Notes: generated by a model not told the origin, from the letters alone. A stretch of DNA of 64,000 nucleotides from an uncultured Christensenella sp. (GCA_905203015.1 CAJKUC010000001.1:266912-330911); one strand, 5' to 3'; shown: positions 7,788-16,368, counted from the first letter of the stretch. Program-made: numbers and translations.

Positions 7788-8435
7788 ATGGGCGAAAAAA
7801 GAGCGCTGACGTTATGCGGCGGAGGAAAACCGACGGAAAAAGTCATCGAAAAATCGCGGTTTATCACGTATTCCGCGCATGCGGAAGGCGAGGCGGAAGC
7901 GCGGCGTTTTCTGGCGGGGCTGAAAGAGGAGCACCCTTTTGCCACGCATATCTGTTATGCGTTCGTTGCGGATCGACTCGGCAATCTTCAGCGTTTTTCG
8001 GATGACGGCGAACCGCAGGGTACGGCGGGCATGCCGATTCTGGAAAATTTAAAAAGGTGCGATCTCGTTTTATCCGCGCTTGCCGTGGTGCGCTATTTCG
8101 GCGGCGTGAAACTGGGCGCGGGGGGATTGACCCGCGCCTATTTTTCGGCGGCGAAGGAACATCTCGACGGCGCGGAATTTTGTGAAATACTGCCGTGCGA
8201 AGTGTGGGAGATCGCGGCGGAATATTCGTATGCCGAAGGCATGGAAAAACTGCTGAAACAGTACGGCGTCGAAATAAAAAACACGGCGTATGCGGAAAAA
8301 GTGCGGTTTCTCGTGCAGGCGAAAACGTGCGAAACGGAAAAATTACGGGGCGCGATTTCGGATTTTCTGTGCGGGAAAGAAGAAATTCGGCTGCTGGAAA
8401 AAAAGGACGGATATTTTCCCGTGCGGCGGCTTTGA
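7788..8435 (+). CDS. yigZ: YigZ/IMPACT (UPF0029) family protein
   Basis: This 215-residue protein matches the YigZ family. The N-terminal IMPACT-type domain (residues 15-125) contains the conserved FSDDGEPQGTAGMPIL and VVRYFGGVKLGAGGLTRAY blocks, and a C-terminal ferredoxin-like DUF1949 domain follows. Eukaryotic IMPACT binds GCN1 and affects translation control; the bacterial function is not well settled. The gene follows tyrS by 43 bases and may be co-transcribed. The GAGGAG site lies 14 bases before the ATG, which is long; an in-frame CTG at 7779 is at a better distance, so the true start could be three codons earlier. Confidence 0.88.
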   Translation: MGEKRALTLCGGGKPTEKVIEKSRFITYSAHAEGEAEARRFLAGLKEEHPFATHICYAFVADRLGNLQRFSDDGEPQGTAGMPILENLKRCDLVLSALAVVRYFGGVKLGAGGLTRAYFSAAKEHLDGAEFCEILPCEVWEIAAEYSYAEGMEKLLKQYGVEIKNTAYAEKVRFLVQAKTCETEKLRGAISDFLCGKEEIRLLEKKDGYFPVRRL

Positions 8436-8482
8436 TTTGCTTTGATGTTTCGTCTGACGCGGGAGGAAAAAAATTTTTAAGG

Positions 8483-8497
8483 CGATTCGCCGAATCG
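8483..8497. promoter_or_regulatory. Palindrome between yigZ and the LysR gene
   Basis: Perfect dyad CGATTCG-C-CGAATCG directly upstream of the LysR-gene -35 box and followed by GTTGCTTTTTATATTT. It may be the weak terminator of the tyrS-yigZ unit or an operator of the regulator. Confidence 0.45.
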
Positions 8498-8498
8498 G

Positions 8499-8527
8499 TT
8501 GCTTTTTATATTTAATTATGATATAAT
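8499..8527 (+). promoter_or_regulatory. Promoter of the LysR-type regulator gene
   Basis: -35 TTGCTT (8499-8504), 17-bp spacer, -10 TATAAT (8522-8527). The start of transcription should be about 35 bases before the ATG at 8569, and no clear ribosome binding site is seen in that short leader. Confidence 0.65.
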
Positions 8528-8568
8528 TTGGTCGCTTGAAAAAAAATACGGGATAATCAATTTTTTCT

Positions 8569-9417
8569 ATGAATACTGAAGAACTGAAAACTTTTATCTG
8601 CCTTTGTAAAGTGAAAAATTTCACGTTGGCCGCCGAACAGATGTATATCGCGCAGTCCACCGTGACGAACCGTATCGTCGAACTGGAAAAAGACGTAGGG
8701 AAAAAACTGTTTGACCGCGCTTCCAAAAAGGTGATCCTCACCGAGGAAGGACGTATTTTTTTGAAATATGCCGAACGTATTCTGGAATTACAGGATACTT
8801 CCATTGCGGAGATGAACGCCGTTTCCGCTTATCGGCAGAAAATCGCCGTGGGTTCGGTGAACGCGACGTACGAAAGTTTCGTGAAGCCGATTCTCGATCG
8901 CTGTCTGCACGAGGCGGACGACGTGGCGGTGAAAGTGGTGATCGGGCATTCCATGAATCTGATTCAGCAATTGCAGGATAACGTGCTGGATATGGTGTTT
9001 TCTTCGATTCCTTTAAAACGTGCGGGATTCGAGTGCGTGGAATACGACGCGGACAGGCTTGCGCTGGTGATAGGCAAAGGATACAGCCGTTATCCCGAGG
9101 GCGTGAGCGAGGACGATCTGAAAAAGATTCCTTATCTGATGTGCGATTTTCTCAGCGAAATCGGGGAATTTATCCGTTCGCTGTTTCCTGCGGATCACGT
9201 GTTTAAACTGGAAGTGGATAATTCGTCGAAACTTTTGCCGTACCTGGAAGAAGGGCTGGGATATTCGTTTATGCCGTACAATATGGTGAAAGATAAAATC
9301 GAGGCGGGCGTACTGGAAGAGGTGCCGCTGATCGGATTTAAATCGCTGAAAGTTTCCACTTATCTGATTTATCGCCAGAATTACGATCCCAGCGCGTTTT
9401 TGAAATACGCGAAATAA
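8569..9417 (+). CDS. LysR-family transcriptional regulator
   Basis: This 282-residue protein starts with the characteristic LysR winged helix-turn-helix (residues 1-60: ELKTFICLCKVKNFTLAA, then AQSTVTNRIVELEK and LTEEGRIFLKYAERIL). It is followed by a linker helix and a periplasmic-binding-like effector domain (about 90-280) that starts with KIAVGSVNATYESF. LysR regulators activate or repress genes in response to a small ligand, often a metabolic intermediate. No divergent target gene is present, so the regulon cannot be deduced; the adjacent genes are yigZ upstream and the tRNA cluster downstream. The ATG lacks a Shine-Dalgarno match, so translation may be weak. Confidence 0.88.
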   Translation: MNTEELKTFICLCKVKNFTLAAEQMYIAQSTVTNRIVELEKDVGKKLFDRASKKVILTEEGRIFLKYAERILELQDTSIAEMNAVSAYRQKIAVGSVNATYESFVKPILDRCLHEADDVAVKVVIGHSMNLIQQLQDNVLDMVFSSIPLKRAGFECVEYDADRLALVIGKGYSRYPEGVSEDDLKKIPYLMCDFLSEIGEFIRSLFPADHVFKLEVDNSSKLLPYLEEGLGYSFMPYNMVKDKIEAGVLEEVPLIGFKSLKVSTYLIYRQNYDPSAFLKYAK

Positions 9418-9574
9418 ACGAATCGGGCGGAGTTTATCGGGCTGCCCGAACCGTCCGGGAACAAAAATGGGCGCGGTACGGCTTGAAAGAACGAGACGAG
9501 AGGGCGGCGGATAAGGCTGCCGAAAAAAATTTTTATAAAAATTCGCTAATTTTTAAAAACAGGGCGAAAAACGG
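9418..9574. other. Spacer after the LysR gene
   Basis: No gene is visible. A weak hairpin around 9506-9524 (CGGC...GCCG) followed by an A/T-rich stretch could terminate the LysR transcript. Confidence 0.35.
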
Positions 9575-9603
9575 TTGACAGAAAAAAAATTTTTTGTTAT
9601 TAT
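9575..9603 (+). promoter_or_regulatory. tRNA operon promoter
   Basis: -35 TTGACA (9575-9580), 17-bp spacer made almost only of A and T, -10 TATTAT (9598-9603; TATAAT three bases further on is an alternative with a 20-bp spacer). A leader of about 65 bases precedes the first tRNA. Confidence 0.65.
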
Positions 9604-9673
9604 AATTAGGCTGTTCACGTGTGAGCCGCTTTGGAAACGAAGCGTTGAACGGAGGGAGCGGACGGCTGAATAT

Positions 9674-9750
<77 letters not shown>

Positions 9751-9754
9751 AAAT

Positions 9755-9831
9755 GGCGGCGTAGCTTAGTTGGTTAGAGCGATCGGTTCATACCCGATAG
9801 GTCATAAGTTCGAATCTCATCGCCGCTACCA
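9755..9831 (+). tRNA. Elongator tRNA-Met (CAT)
   Basis: This 77-base cloverleaf has an encoded CCA end, acceptor GGCGGCG / CGCCGCT and anticodon loop TTCATAC with CAT at 9789-9791. The acceptor and body follow the Firmicute elongator tRNA-Met pattern; the isoleucine tRNA that reads ATA after lysidine modification is less likely because its acceptor stem normally differs. It lies four bases after the initiator tRNA. Confidence 0.93.
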
Positions 9832-9879
9832 TTTGCAAACGATACGAACGATCGATTCGTTGAATATATTTGAATATGT

Positions 9880-9954
9880 GGCCCCATGGTCAAGCGGTTA
9901 AGACACCACCCTTTCACGGTGGTAACATGGGTTCAAGTCCCGTTGGGGTCACCA
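9880..9954 (+). tRNA. tRNA-Glu (TTC)
   Basis: This 75-base cloverleaf has an encoded CCA end. Acceptor GGCCCCA / TGGGGTC contains one G-U pair, the anticodon stem is CCACC / GGTGG and the loop CTTTCAC gives anticodon TTC at 9913-9915. It is the last tRNA before a long hairpin terminator. Confidence 0.95.
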
Positions 9955-9962
9955 AACAAGTT

Positions 9963-10005
9963 AAAGGCGAACCCGTTTCCGGTAGGAGACGGATTCGCCT
10001 TTATC
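9963..10005 (+). terminator. Hairpin terminator of the tRNA operon
   Basis: An 18-bp stem (9963-9980 with 9985-10002, one C-A mismatch and one G-U pair) and a four-base loop are followed by TTATCAT. It starts eight bases after the tRNA-Glu CCA. Confidence 0.75.
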
Positions 10006-10030
10006 ATATACTTCAAAAAGACTTATTAAC

Positions 10031-10069
10031 AAAGCGGCGTGCGAGAATTTACCTCACACGCTGCTTTTT
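10031..10069. terminator. Second hairpin downstream of the tRNAs
   Basis: Arms AAAGCGGCGTGCG and CACACGCTGCTTT, with two imperfect pairs and an 11-base loop, are followed by TT. It is probably a backup terminator. No gene is visible from 9955 to 10284. Confidence 0.5.
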
Positions 10070-10203
10070 AAGATTCTGTAATTTGTGCAAAGAATTATTT
10101 TGCGCTATTCGACGGGCGTGCTATCGGAATCAGTCGACAGGAAGGCTACTTTTTTCAGATCGAAAGTATGCGATATTGGAATATTGTGAGAATGTACAAA
10201 AAT

Positions 10204-10242
10204 AAATCCCCTCGGGAGAAATTTTTCGCCCGAGGGGATTTT
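10204..10242. terminator. Bidirectional terminator, mainly for aspA
   Basis: A perfect 13-bp stem AAATCCCCTCGGG / CCCGAGGGGATTT with a 12-base loop. On the minus strand it lies about 45 bases after the aspA stop and is followed by a T-rich run; on the plus strand TTTTG follows. Confidence 0.85.
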
Positions 10243-10284
10243 GTGCCGGAATTGACTTTCGGTATTGAATTTCAGTATTGAATT

Positions 10285-11679
10285 TCAGTTGTCTTTTTTC
10301 GGTTCGGTCATTGCGAACGGATTGAGAATTTTTTCCAAAGTCGATTCGTCCATCAAATGCTTTTCAAGCACGAGATCTTTGATTCTTACGTTGCGCTTCA
10401 ACGCTTCTTTGGCAAGTTCCGCCGCTTTTTTATAGCCGATATAGGGGTTGAGCGCGGTTACCGTGCCCACGCTTTCGTATACGAGGGCTTCGCAGCGTTC
10501 CCGATTCACCTGTATACCGTCGATACAATTCACCGTAAGCGTTTTAACGGCGTTGTTCAGCGTATGCAGAGACTCGAAGATTTTGTAGAGCATCACGGGC
10601 TCGAACGCGTTCAGTTCCAGTTGTCCCGCTTCTGCGGCGAGGGTGATTGTGGTATCGTTACCGATCACGGCAAACGCCACCTGCGAAACCACTTCGGGGA
10701 TAACGGGATTCACTTTTCCCGGCATGATGGAAGAGCCGTTTTGTTTGGCGGGCAGTACGATTTCCTCGAAGCCCGTTTTCGGGCCGCTCGCCAGAAGGCG
10801 CAGATCGTTGCACATTTTGGAAAGAGTGACAGCCAGCGTTTTCAGCGTACCCGAAACGAAAACGAATCCGTCGGGGTTTTGCGTGGCGTCGATCAGATCG
10901 TCCGCCTGTTTTAATCCGTAGCCCGTTTCTTTGTTCAGTTCGGGAACGATTTCGTCGAGATATTCTTTTTTAACGTTGATCGCCGTGCCGATTGCCGTGC
11001 CGCCGATATTCACCGTGCGCATTTCGTCCACGGCTTTTTCAAGCAGGCGCAGGCTTCTTTTCACGCCAGAAGCGTATGCCTCGAATTCCTGACCGAGGCG
11101 GATGGGTACGGCGTCTTCCAGTTGAGTCCTGCCCATTTTGATTACGTCGTCGAATTCGCGCGCTTTATTTTCCAGCGAATCGATCAGTGCGAGTACGCTT
11201 TTTTTCAGATCTTCGGCAAATTCGATCACCGTCATTTTTCCCGCCGTGGGGATGACGTCGTTGGTGGATTGCGAGCAATTCACGTGATCGTTCGGGTGGC
11301 AGAGGTATTGGCCTTTTTTGCCGCCGAGAAGTTCCGTGGCGCGGTTTGCGATCACTTCGTTTACGTTCATATTCACCGTTGTGCCCGCGCCGCCCTGAAT
11401 CGCGTCCGTCACGAATTCGGCGTCGAATTTGCCGCTCAACGCTTCGTCGCAGGCTTTTACGATTGCCGCCGCCGTGTCTTTCGCAACGGAGCCCGCTCTG
11501 CCGTTTACGATTGCCGCCGCTTTTTTGATTTTCACGATGTTTTTAATAAAACGGTCGTTCATTCTGATGCCCGTGATATTAAAATTTTTGCAGCCTCTGC
11601 TGGTCTGTACGCCGTAGTATGCGGCTGCGGGGATTTCAAGAGAGCCGATCGAATCGCTCTCGATTCTTGTATTTTCCAT
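10285..11679 (-). CDS. aspA: Aspartate ammonia-lyase
   Basis: It converts L-aspartate reversibly to fumarate and ammonia. The 464-residue protein belongs to the aspartase/fumarase superfamily, with the signature GSSIMPGKVNPVIPE around residues 313-327, whose loop serine is the catalytic base. Two details favour aspartase over class II fumarase: GRTQLEDAVP (fumarases have GRTHLQDATP) and HPNDHVNCSQSTNDVIPT. A sigma-A promoter lies 48 bases upstream of the ATG, and a strong terminator follows the stop. The ribosome binding site is modest (GGATAAAAAAG). It stands alone, without a neighbouring dicarboxylate transporter. Confidence 0.93.
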   Translation of the reverse strand: MENTRIESDSIGSLEIPAAAYYGVQTSRGCKNFNITGIRMNDRFIKNIVKIKKAAAIVNGRAGSVAKDTAAAIVKACDEALSGKFDAEFVTDAIQGGAGTTVNMNVNEVIANRATELLGGKKGQYLCHPNDHVNCSQSTNDVIPTAGKMTVIEFAEDLKKSVLALIDSLENKAREFDDVIKMGRTQLEDAVPIRLGQEFEAYASGVKRSLRLLEKAVDEMRTVNIGGTAIGTAINVKKEYLDEIVPELNKETGYGLKQADDLIDATQNPDGFVFVSGTLKTLAVTLSKMCNDLRLLASGPKTGFEEIVLPAKQNGSSIMPGKVNPVIPEVVSQVAFAVIGNDTTITLAAEAGQLELNAFEPVMLYKIFESLHTLNNAVKTLTVNCIDGIQVNRERCEALVYESVGTVTALNPYIGYKKAAELAKEALKRNVRIKDLVLEKHLMDESTLEKILNPFAMTEPKKDN

Positions 11680-11726
11680 CTTTTTTATCCGTATTGCTTT
11701 TTATTTTGAGAGATTATTGAGAATAA

Positions 11727-11755
11727 AGTATAACAAATTGCGGGGCGTTCGTCAA
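11727..11755 (-). promoter_or_regulatory. aspA promoter
   Basis: On the minus strand: -35 TTGACG (11755-11750), 17-bp spacer, -10 TATACT (11732-11727). Transcription should start near 11720, giving a leader of about 40 bases. Confidence 0.78.
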
Positions 11756-11928
11756 GTAAAACCGCCGTATCGCGGGAAACGTCGAAAAATTTTAATAAAA
11801 AGCGGGCAAATCAACGAAAAAATCAATAAAAACGCGCAAAAACTTTATTTTTTATCAGAAAAAACGAAGAGGCGGAAAAGCGGCGGATAGAAGGCGCGCG
11901 ACTTTTTCCGATTCGCGCGTTCAGAAAA

Positions 11929-11957
11929 TTGACAAACGGGAGAAAAACGGCTATAAT
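11929..11957 (+). promoter_or_regulatory. Promoter of the yggS operon
   Basis: Consensus -35 TTGACA (11929-11934), 17-bp spacer and -10 TATAAT (11952-11957). It reads into yggS, the NlpC/P60-like gene and probably the SDR gene. Between this and the aspA promoter (11756-11928) no gene is visible. Confidence 0.82.
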
Positions 11958-11998
11958 GAAAGAAAATTAACAACGCGAAACGCCGCGCGGAGGCGGGT

Positions 11999-12667
11999 AT
12001 GGCCCTGGGAGAGATTGCAAAGAACATAGAAAGAATACGCCGTGAAATCGCCGTGAATTGCTACGGTGAAAAAGTGACGCTGGTGGCGGCGACGAAAACG
12101 CGTACCGTGGAAGAAATAAAAGAAGCAATCGACGGCGGCGTAGACGCGATCGCGGAAAACCGCGCGCAGGAATTCCGCGACAAAAACGATCTGATTCCGT
12201 CGTTTCCCCGCCATTTCATCGGGCGGTTACAATCGAACAAACTGAAATATATCGTAGGAAAAGTAGATCTCATTCATTCGTGCGACAGCGAAAATCTGGC
12301 GAAAGAGATTTCCCTGTTATCCGTCCGTCGGGGCGTTGAGAGCGAAATTTTGCTGGAAGTGAATATCGGCCTGGAAGAGAGCAAGGGCGGCTTTACGTAC
12401 GAAGAAGCGTTTGGCGTATACGAAAAAATTTCCGCTTACGAGGCGGTGAAAATCCGTGGATTCATGGCGATGCTGCCCGCGGGGATCGACGAAGAAAACG
12501 GCGGCGCGATGGTGAGAAAAATGCGTATGCTTTCGGAAAGAGCGCGGGAAAAAGATCCGTCGGCGGATATTTTATCGATGGGAATGAGCGAAGATTATCT
12601 GCTTTGCGTAAAAAACGGGAGCAATGCCGTAAGGATCGGCACGGGAATTTTCGGGAAAAGAAGATGA
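11999..12667 (+). CDS. yggS: YggS/PROSC family PLP homeostasis protein
   Basis: This 222-residue PLP-binding protein resembles the N-terminal barrel of alanine racemase. Lys33 in VAATKT is the expected PLP lysine; other family blocks are ENRAQEF, FIGRLQSNK, LLEVNIG, RGFMAM and MGMSEDY, which corresponds to the usual MGMSxDxxxA. Such proteins balance free pyridoxal phosphate rather than catalyse a known reaction. In Firmicutes the gene is often near cell division genes (ylmE), but here it is followed by a cell-wall-type protein gene whose ATG overlaps its stop codon (ATGA). The start ATG at 11999 follows GGAGG. Confidence 0.92.
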   Translation: MALGEIAKNIERIRREIAVNCYGEKVTLVAATKTRTVEEIKEAIDGGVDAIAENRAQEFRDKNDLIPSFPRHFIGRLQSNKLKYIVGKVDLIHSCDSENLAKEISLLSVRRGVESEILLEVNIGLEESKGGFTYEEAFGVYEKISAYEAVKIRGFMAMLPAGIDEENGGAMVRKMRMLSERAREKDPSADILSMGMSEDYLLCVKNGSNAVRIGTGIFGKRR

Positions 12668-13608
12668 AAGGCGAAAGATATTCGGAAAAAGAATCGGCGG
12701 CTGAAACAATGCGGGAAAGCGCGGTGCAAAAGAGCGGGGCGAAGCAAAAAAACAAAACGGCGGGCGCGGGAGAAATCGTCTTTCGCGTTCTGTGCTTTAT
12801 TTTGTCTTTCTGCCTGCTGGCGCTTTCCGGCGTGGAAGCCGCCACGCAGTTTTCGGATTCGGCATGGGAACAGTGGACGCCCGATTACGAAAAGGCTGAT
12901 CTGACGGATGTGCTGGAAAAAGGCGCGGGAAATTTAACGGAAGAAGATTATTCCCTGATTTATGCGCAGACGGGGCTGACGAAAATCGGAACGGATCGCT
13001 TGCTGGAAAAAGGCGATCGCAATAAAATCGCGCGGATACAGGAAAGTTATTTTAAGAAACGGGAAGTGGTGCGCGAACGGTTCGCTCCGTGGACGTGCTG
13101 GGAAAAGATCGAGGACGATTATGCCGTGATCGGCGAAGTGCGCGCGGGGGATATTATCGTTACCTCGGCAACGCACGTGCTGGGCTTTCGCTACGGGCAT
13201 GCCGCGCTGATCGTGGCGGACGACGGAACGCTGATCGAGGCGAACACGCCCGACTCGAAGAGCCATCGCACGTGGGTGAGCGTATTCAACGATTACGCTT
13301 CGTTTATGATTCTGCGCCCCGATCCCGAGCGGATTTCCGACGAAACGCGCCTGAATATCGCGGCGTATGCGAACGAAGAACTGACGGGAATTCCGTACAC
13401 CGTTTTTGCGGGGATCTTCCGTAAAAAATATCAGCAGCCGCTGAAAGGAACGCAATGCGCGCACATCGTGTGGTATGCGTACAGGCGTTTCGGGATCGAT
13501 CTCGATTCCGACGGCGGCTGTATCGTGAAGCCGCAGGATATGGCAAATTCTCCGTATATGCAGGTGGTGCAGATTTACGGATTCGATCCCGAAAAATTGT
13601 GGAAATAA
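12664..13608 (+). CDS. Membrane-anchored permuted NlpC/P60-like (YiiX/DUF830-type) protein
   Basis: This protein has 314 residues. A basic N-terminus precedes one membrane segment (about 38-58), leaving most of the chain outside the cell. Residues 150-300 resemble permuted papain-like NlpC/P60 proteins: a GDIIVTSATHVLGFRYGH block with His179, ALIVADDGTLIEAN, and then a catalytic-type Cys265 in GTQCAHIVWYAY followed by SPYMQVVQIYG. In the permuted group the His precedes the Cys, as seen here. Members act on amide bonds of cell-wall peptides or lipids. The ATG at 12664 overlaps the yggS stop (ATGA), which suggests coupling; the frame is open 60 bases further upstream inside yggS, but that is less likely to be used. 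Confidence 0.75.
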   Translation: MKGERYSEKESAAETMRESAVQKSGAKQKNKTAGAGEIVFRVLCFILSFCLLALSGVEAATQFSDSAWEQWTPDYEKADLTDVLEKGAGNLTEEDYSLIYAQTGLTKIGTDRLLEKGDRNKIARIQESYFKKREVVRERFAPWTCWEKIEDDYAVIGEVRAGDIIVTSATHVLGFRYGHAALIVADDGTLIEANTPDSKSHRTWVSVFNDYASFMILRPDPERISDETRLNIAAYANEELTGIPYTVFAGIFRKKYQQPLKGTQCAHIVWYAYRRFGIDLDSDGGCIVKPQDMANSPYMQVVQIYGFDPEKLWK

Positions 13609-13629
13609 AAACGATAAAGGAGCGGTTTC

Positions 13630-14472
13630 GTGGCGGATCTTACGAGTAACGAAGAAAAAACATGTACGATCGTAACGGGCGCGACGGGCGTTCTCGGCGG
13701 CGCGTTTGTACGGGAACTTCTGAATAAAGAAGAAATTGCATTCGGAAGGGAGATTTTGTTTCTTACGGGCAGAAGCGTAGAAAAACTGGCGGCGTTGAAA
13801 CGAGAAATCGCTTCGTCGTTTCCAAAAGCGGACGTGGCGTATTTCCCTGCGGATTTATCCTCGCGCGAAGAGAGAAACGCGCTGTTTGAATATCTGGAAA
13901 CGTTGAGAGGCGGCGGGGTGAAAGTGGCGAGGCTGGTGAACGTGGCGGGCGCGGATATACAGAAAGCGTTTGAAAAATACACACAGGAAAAATTGTCGTT
14001 TCAATGCGGAGTGAATTTCGAGGCGGCGGCTTCGTTTTGCCTGTATGCCGTGCAACATGCGGCAAAACGTGCGGAAATTATCAATATTTCCAGTGTTTCG
14101 GGGATCTATCCGATGCCGTATTTCGCGGTTTATTCGGCAACGAAAGGCGCGCTGACGTCGTTTTCTCTGGCGCTTCGTCGGGAAGTGAAGAGAAAGGGAA
14201 TCCGCGTGTGCGCCGTACTGCCGGGGGCGATGCCTACGCGCGAAGATATTAAGGAGCAGATCCGAGGACAGGGCTTATGGGGACGGCTTGCCGCCCTTCC
14301 GCCCGCTACGGTGGCGAAAAGAAGCCTTCGGGCGGCGGAGAAAAATAAAGGAAAGACGATTATAGGGTTTTATAATAAACTGATGAATTTCGGCACGAAA
14401 TTACTGCCGATTTCCTTAAAAATGCGATTTATCGAAAAACGGTGGAGCAAGATCTCAAAAGACGCATTCTGA
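13630..14472 (+). CDS. Short-chain dehydrogenase/reductase
   Basis: This 280-residue protein is a classical SDR. A Rossmann nucleotide-binding motif TGATGVLGG lies near residues 16-24, followed by NVAGAD, a catalytic serine in INISSVSG, and the catalytic YSATK. An LPGAMPT segment follows the active site. Overall length and motif order fit NAD(P)-dependent oxidoreductases that act on lipids or sugars; substrate is not deducible. The start is GTG with AAAGGAG seven bases before it. It lies 21 bases after the NlpC/P60-like gene and is likely in the same transcript. Confidence 0.88.
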   Translation: MADLTSNEEKTCTIVTGATGVLGGAFVRELLNKEEIAFGREILFLTGRSVEKLAALKREIASSFPKADVAYFPADLSSREERNALFEYLETLRGGGVKVARLVNVAGADIQKAFEKYTQEKLSFQCGVNFEAAASFCLYAVQHAAKRAEIINISSVSGIYPMPYFAVYSATKGALTSFSLALRREVKRKGIRVCAVLPGAMPTREDIKEQIRGQGLWGRLAALPPATVAKRSLRAAEKNKGKTIIGFYNKLMNFGTKLLPISLKMRFIEKRWSKISKDAF

Positions 14473-14565
14473 CGTTTGTTTGCTTTTTGCCGATTCGTTG
14501 CGGGATTGGATTTTTTCTCGTATGGAGTGCGGATCATATGGGCAGAGGCGCATTTTTTCGCAATG

Positions 14566-14603
14566 AAAAGAGACGGAAACATTATGCTTTCGTCTCTTTT
14601 GCG
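14566..14603. terminator. Bidirectional terminator between the SDR and amino acid ABC operons
   Basis: Stem AAAAGAGACG (14566-14575) with CGTCTCTTTT (14591-14600). It provides a T run in both directions and separates two convergent operons. Confidence 0.75.
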
Positions 14604-14660
14604 TTCGTTTGTAATGCGATGGGTGTGGCGGGATTCGTATATTTCGGAGGAATCACGCGA

Positions 14661-15584
14661 TTAAAGGACTTTGGAAAGAAATTCTTTCAGACGATCGTCT
14701 TTCGGCGCGGAAAAAATTTGTTCCGGATCACCCTGTTCGCGAATTGTACCGCCGTCCATAAACAACACTTTTGAAGCAACTTCCCTGGCAAAACCCATTT
14801 CGTGCGTTACTACCACCATCGTCATACCGTCGGCGGCAAGATCCTTCATCAGGGCAAGCACCTCGCCCACCATTTCGGGATCGAGCGCGGAAGTGGGTTC
14901 GTCGAAAAGCATTACTTCGGGATTCATATTTAACGAGCGGACGATTGCGATACGCTGTTTTTGTCCGCCCGAAAGCGTGGAGGGATAAACATCTTTTTTC
15001 TCTTCCAGTCCGATTCTTTTCAGAAGCCGTATCGCGTTTTCTTCGGCTTCTTCTTTCGTTTTCAATTTCAATTTTACGGGGGCGAGAGTCATGTTCTGCA
15101 TCACCGTAAGATTGTTGAACAGGTTAAAGTGCTGAAAAACCATGCCCATTTTTCTTCGAGCGAAATTGATGTCGATCACGTTTTCTTTATACAGCGTTTT
15201 AACGGCTTTTTTATATTCGCCGCCTTCGTTTTTTTCGTGCAGTAGATCTTTTGCCTTGATTTCGCGCACCAGTTCGTCTTCGGAAAATTTTCCCGAGGCG
15301 AACATTTTTGCGAAAGTCTTTGATTTTTTGATGATTTCGGGGTGAAGATAAGGGTCCACGGGAGTAACCAGTTTTCCGTCGAGCCATACTTCGCCGTAAG
15401 TAGGTTTTTCCAACAGATTCATACAGCGAAGCAGGGTGCTTTTGCCGCTTCCCGAAGGACCGATCAATACGATTCTTTCGCCTTTTTGCACGCGGCACGA
15501 TACGCCTTTCAACACCTGCAGGTTGCCGAAATTCTTAAATATATTGTTTACGTTTACGATGCAATCCGTTTCAATGGCGCTCAC
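14661..15584 (-). CDS. Polar amino acid ABC transporter, ATP-binding protein
   Basis: This is the ATPase of a GlnQ/HisP-type amino acid importer, 307 residues long. Walker A is GPSGSGKST (42-50), followed by the Q-loop in GMVFQHFNLF, the signature LSGGQ (near 208), Walker B MLFDEPTSALD (near 230) and the switch His in VVVTHEMGFA. Typical members have about 240 residues. The excess is an insertion of some 60 charged residues (about 77-137) between the first beta sheet after Walker A and the FARRKMGMVFQ segment. The first 14 bases overlap the 3' end of the permease gene, so translation is coupled. Substrate specificity depends on the binding protein at 16392. Confidence 0.92.
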   Translation of the reverse strand: MSAIETDCIVNVNNIFKNFGNLQVLKGVSCRVQKGERIVLIGPSGSGKSTLLRCMNLLEKPTYGEVWLDGKLVTPVDPYLHPEIIKKSKTFAKMFASGKFSEDELVREIKAKDLLHEKNEGGEYKKAVKTLYKENVIDINFARRKMGMVFQHFNLFNNLTVMQNMTLAPVKLKLKTKEEAEENAIRLLKRIGLEEKKDVYPSTLSGGQKQRIAIVRSLNMNPEVMLFDEPTSALDPEMVGEVLALMKDLAADGMTMVVVTHEMGFAREVASKVLFMDGGTIREQGDPEQIFSAPKDDRLKEFLSKVL

Positions 15585-16314
15585 TTCTGTTTAACCTCGT
15601 TTCGATTATTTTTTGTATCTTCTGTAAACCCAGTACGATTACAAGATAAATTGCCGCGATGATAAAAAGGGGCATAAACAGTTGCATCGTCTGCACGGTG
15701 ATATACGTTTGTATCTTTGTCAGATCCACGATACCCACATATCCCGCTACGGAAGTTTCTTTCACAAGGGTGATAAATTCGTTGAACATTGTGGGAATCG
15801 CGCTTTTCAATGCCTGCGGCAATATGATTTTCGTAAAGGTCTGAAACCACGACAGCCCTAAGGTTCTGCCCGCTTCCATTTGCCCCGCATCCACGGAGTT
15901 TATGCCTCCGCGTAAAATTTCAGCCATATATGCGCCGCTGTTCAATCCGAACGCAACGATTGCCACGGGGATACCACGAGTCTCCGGAATTCCGAAAAAA
16001 TTTGCGGATTTCATACTTTTCAGTAATACAAAGTAACAGATAAAAAGTTGCAATACTACGGGAGTGCCCCGGATAACCGTTACATATAAGCCGGCGAGTT
16101 TATCGAAAAAACGGGCAATCGGCTTATCTTTCGGAATAATGCGCACGCAGGTGACTATAATGCCGATAAGCAATCCTAAAATACAGGACCCGAATGCGAT
16201 TAAAAGGGTGTTTCGCAAGCCTTTTAAATACAGCAGGTAACTGCGGTTGTCGAGAAAACATTTATAGAAATCTTTCCCGAGATCGGCGAAAAAAGCGTTC
16301 AGAGAGTGTAACAT
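15571..16314 (-). CDS. Polar amino acid ABC transporter, permease
   Basis: This 247-residue integral membrane protein is of the HisM/GlnP type. About five membrane helices are visible, and the EAA loop that docks the ATPase is present as EAGRTLGLSWFQTFTKIILP near residues 140-160. The N-terminal LRNTLLIAFGSCILGLLIG segment is typical for the family. Only one permease gene is present, so the transporter presumably uses a homodimer. It lies between the binding-protein gene and the ATPase gene of one operon. A hairpin separates it from the binding-protein gene. Confidence 0.92.
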   Translation of the reverse strand: MLHSLNAFFADLGKDFYKCFLDNRSYLLYLKGLRNTLLIAFGSCILGLLIGIIVTCVRIIPKDKPIARFFDKLAGLYVTVIRGTPVVLQLFICYFVLLKSMKSANFFGIPETRGIPVAIVAFGLNSGAYMAEILRGGINSVDAGQMEAGRTLGLSWFQTFTKIILPQALKSAIPTMFNEFITLVKETSVAGYVGIVDLTKIQTYITVQTMQLFMPLFIIAAIYLVIVLGLQKIQKIIETRLNRSERH

Positions 16315-16340
16315 AAAATCGTGATCCTTTTAATATGGCT

Positions 16341-16368
16341 AAAGAGCCGAAGTATCTTTCGGCTCTTT
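16341..16368 (-). terminator. Intra-operon hairpin after the binding-protein gene
   Basis: Perfect 11-bp stem AAAGAGCCGAA / TTCGGCTCTTT with a six-base loop. In the direction of the operon only a weak T run follows, so it probably stops part of the transcripts or protects the binding-protein mRNA, giving more binding protein than permease. Confidence 0.6.

Noticed and set aside
12604..12663. Upstream extension of the NlpC/P60-like gene into yggS
   Set aside because: The ATGA overlap at 12664 gives a normal coupled start; the extension would be a 20-residue overlap without support.
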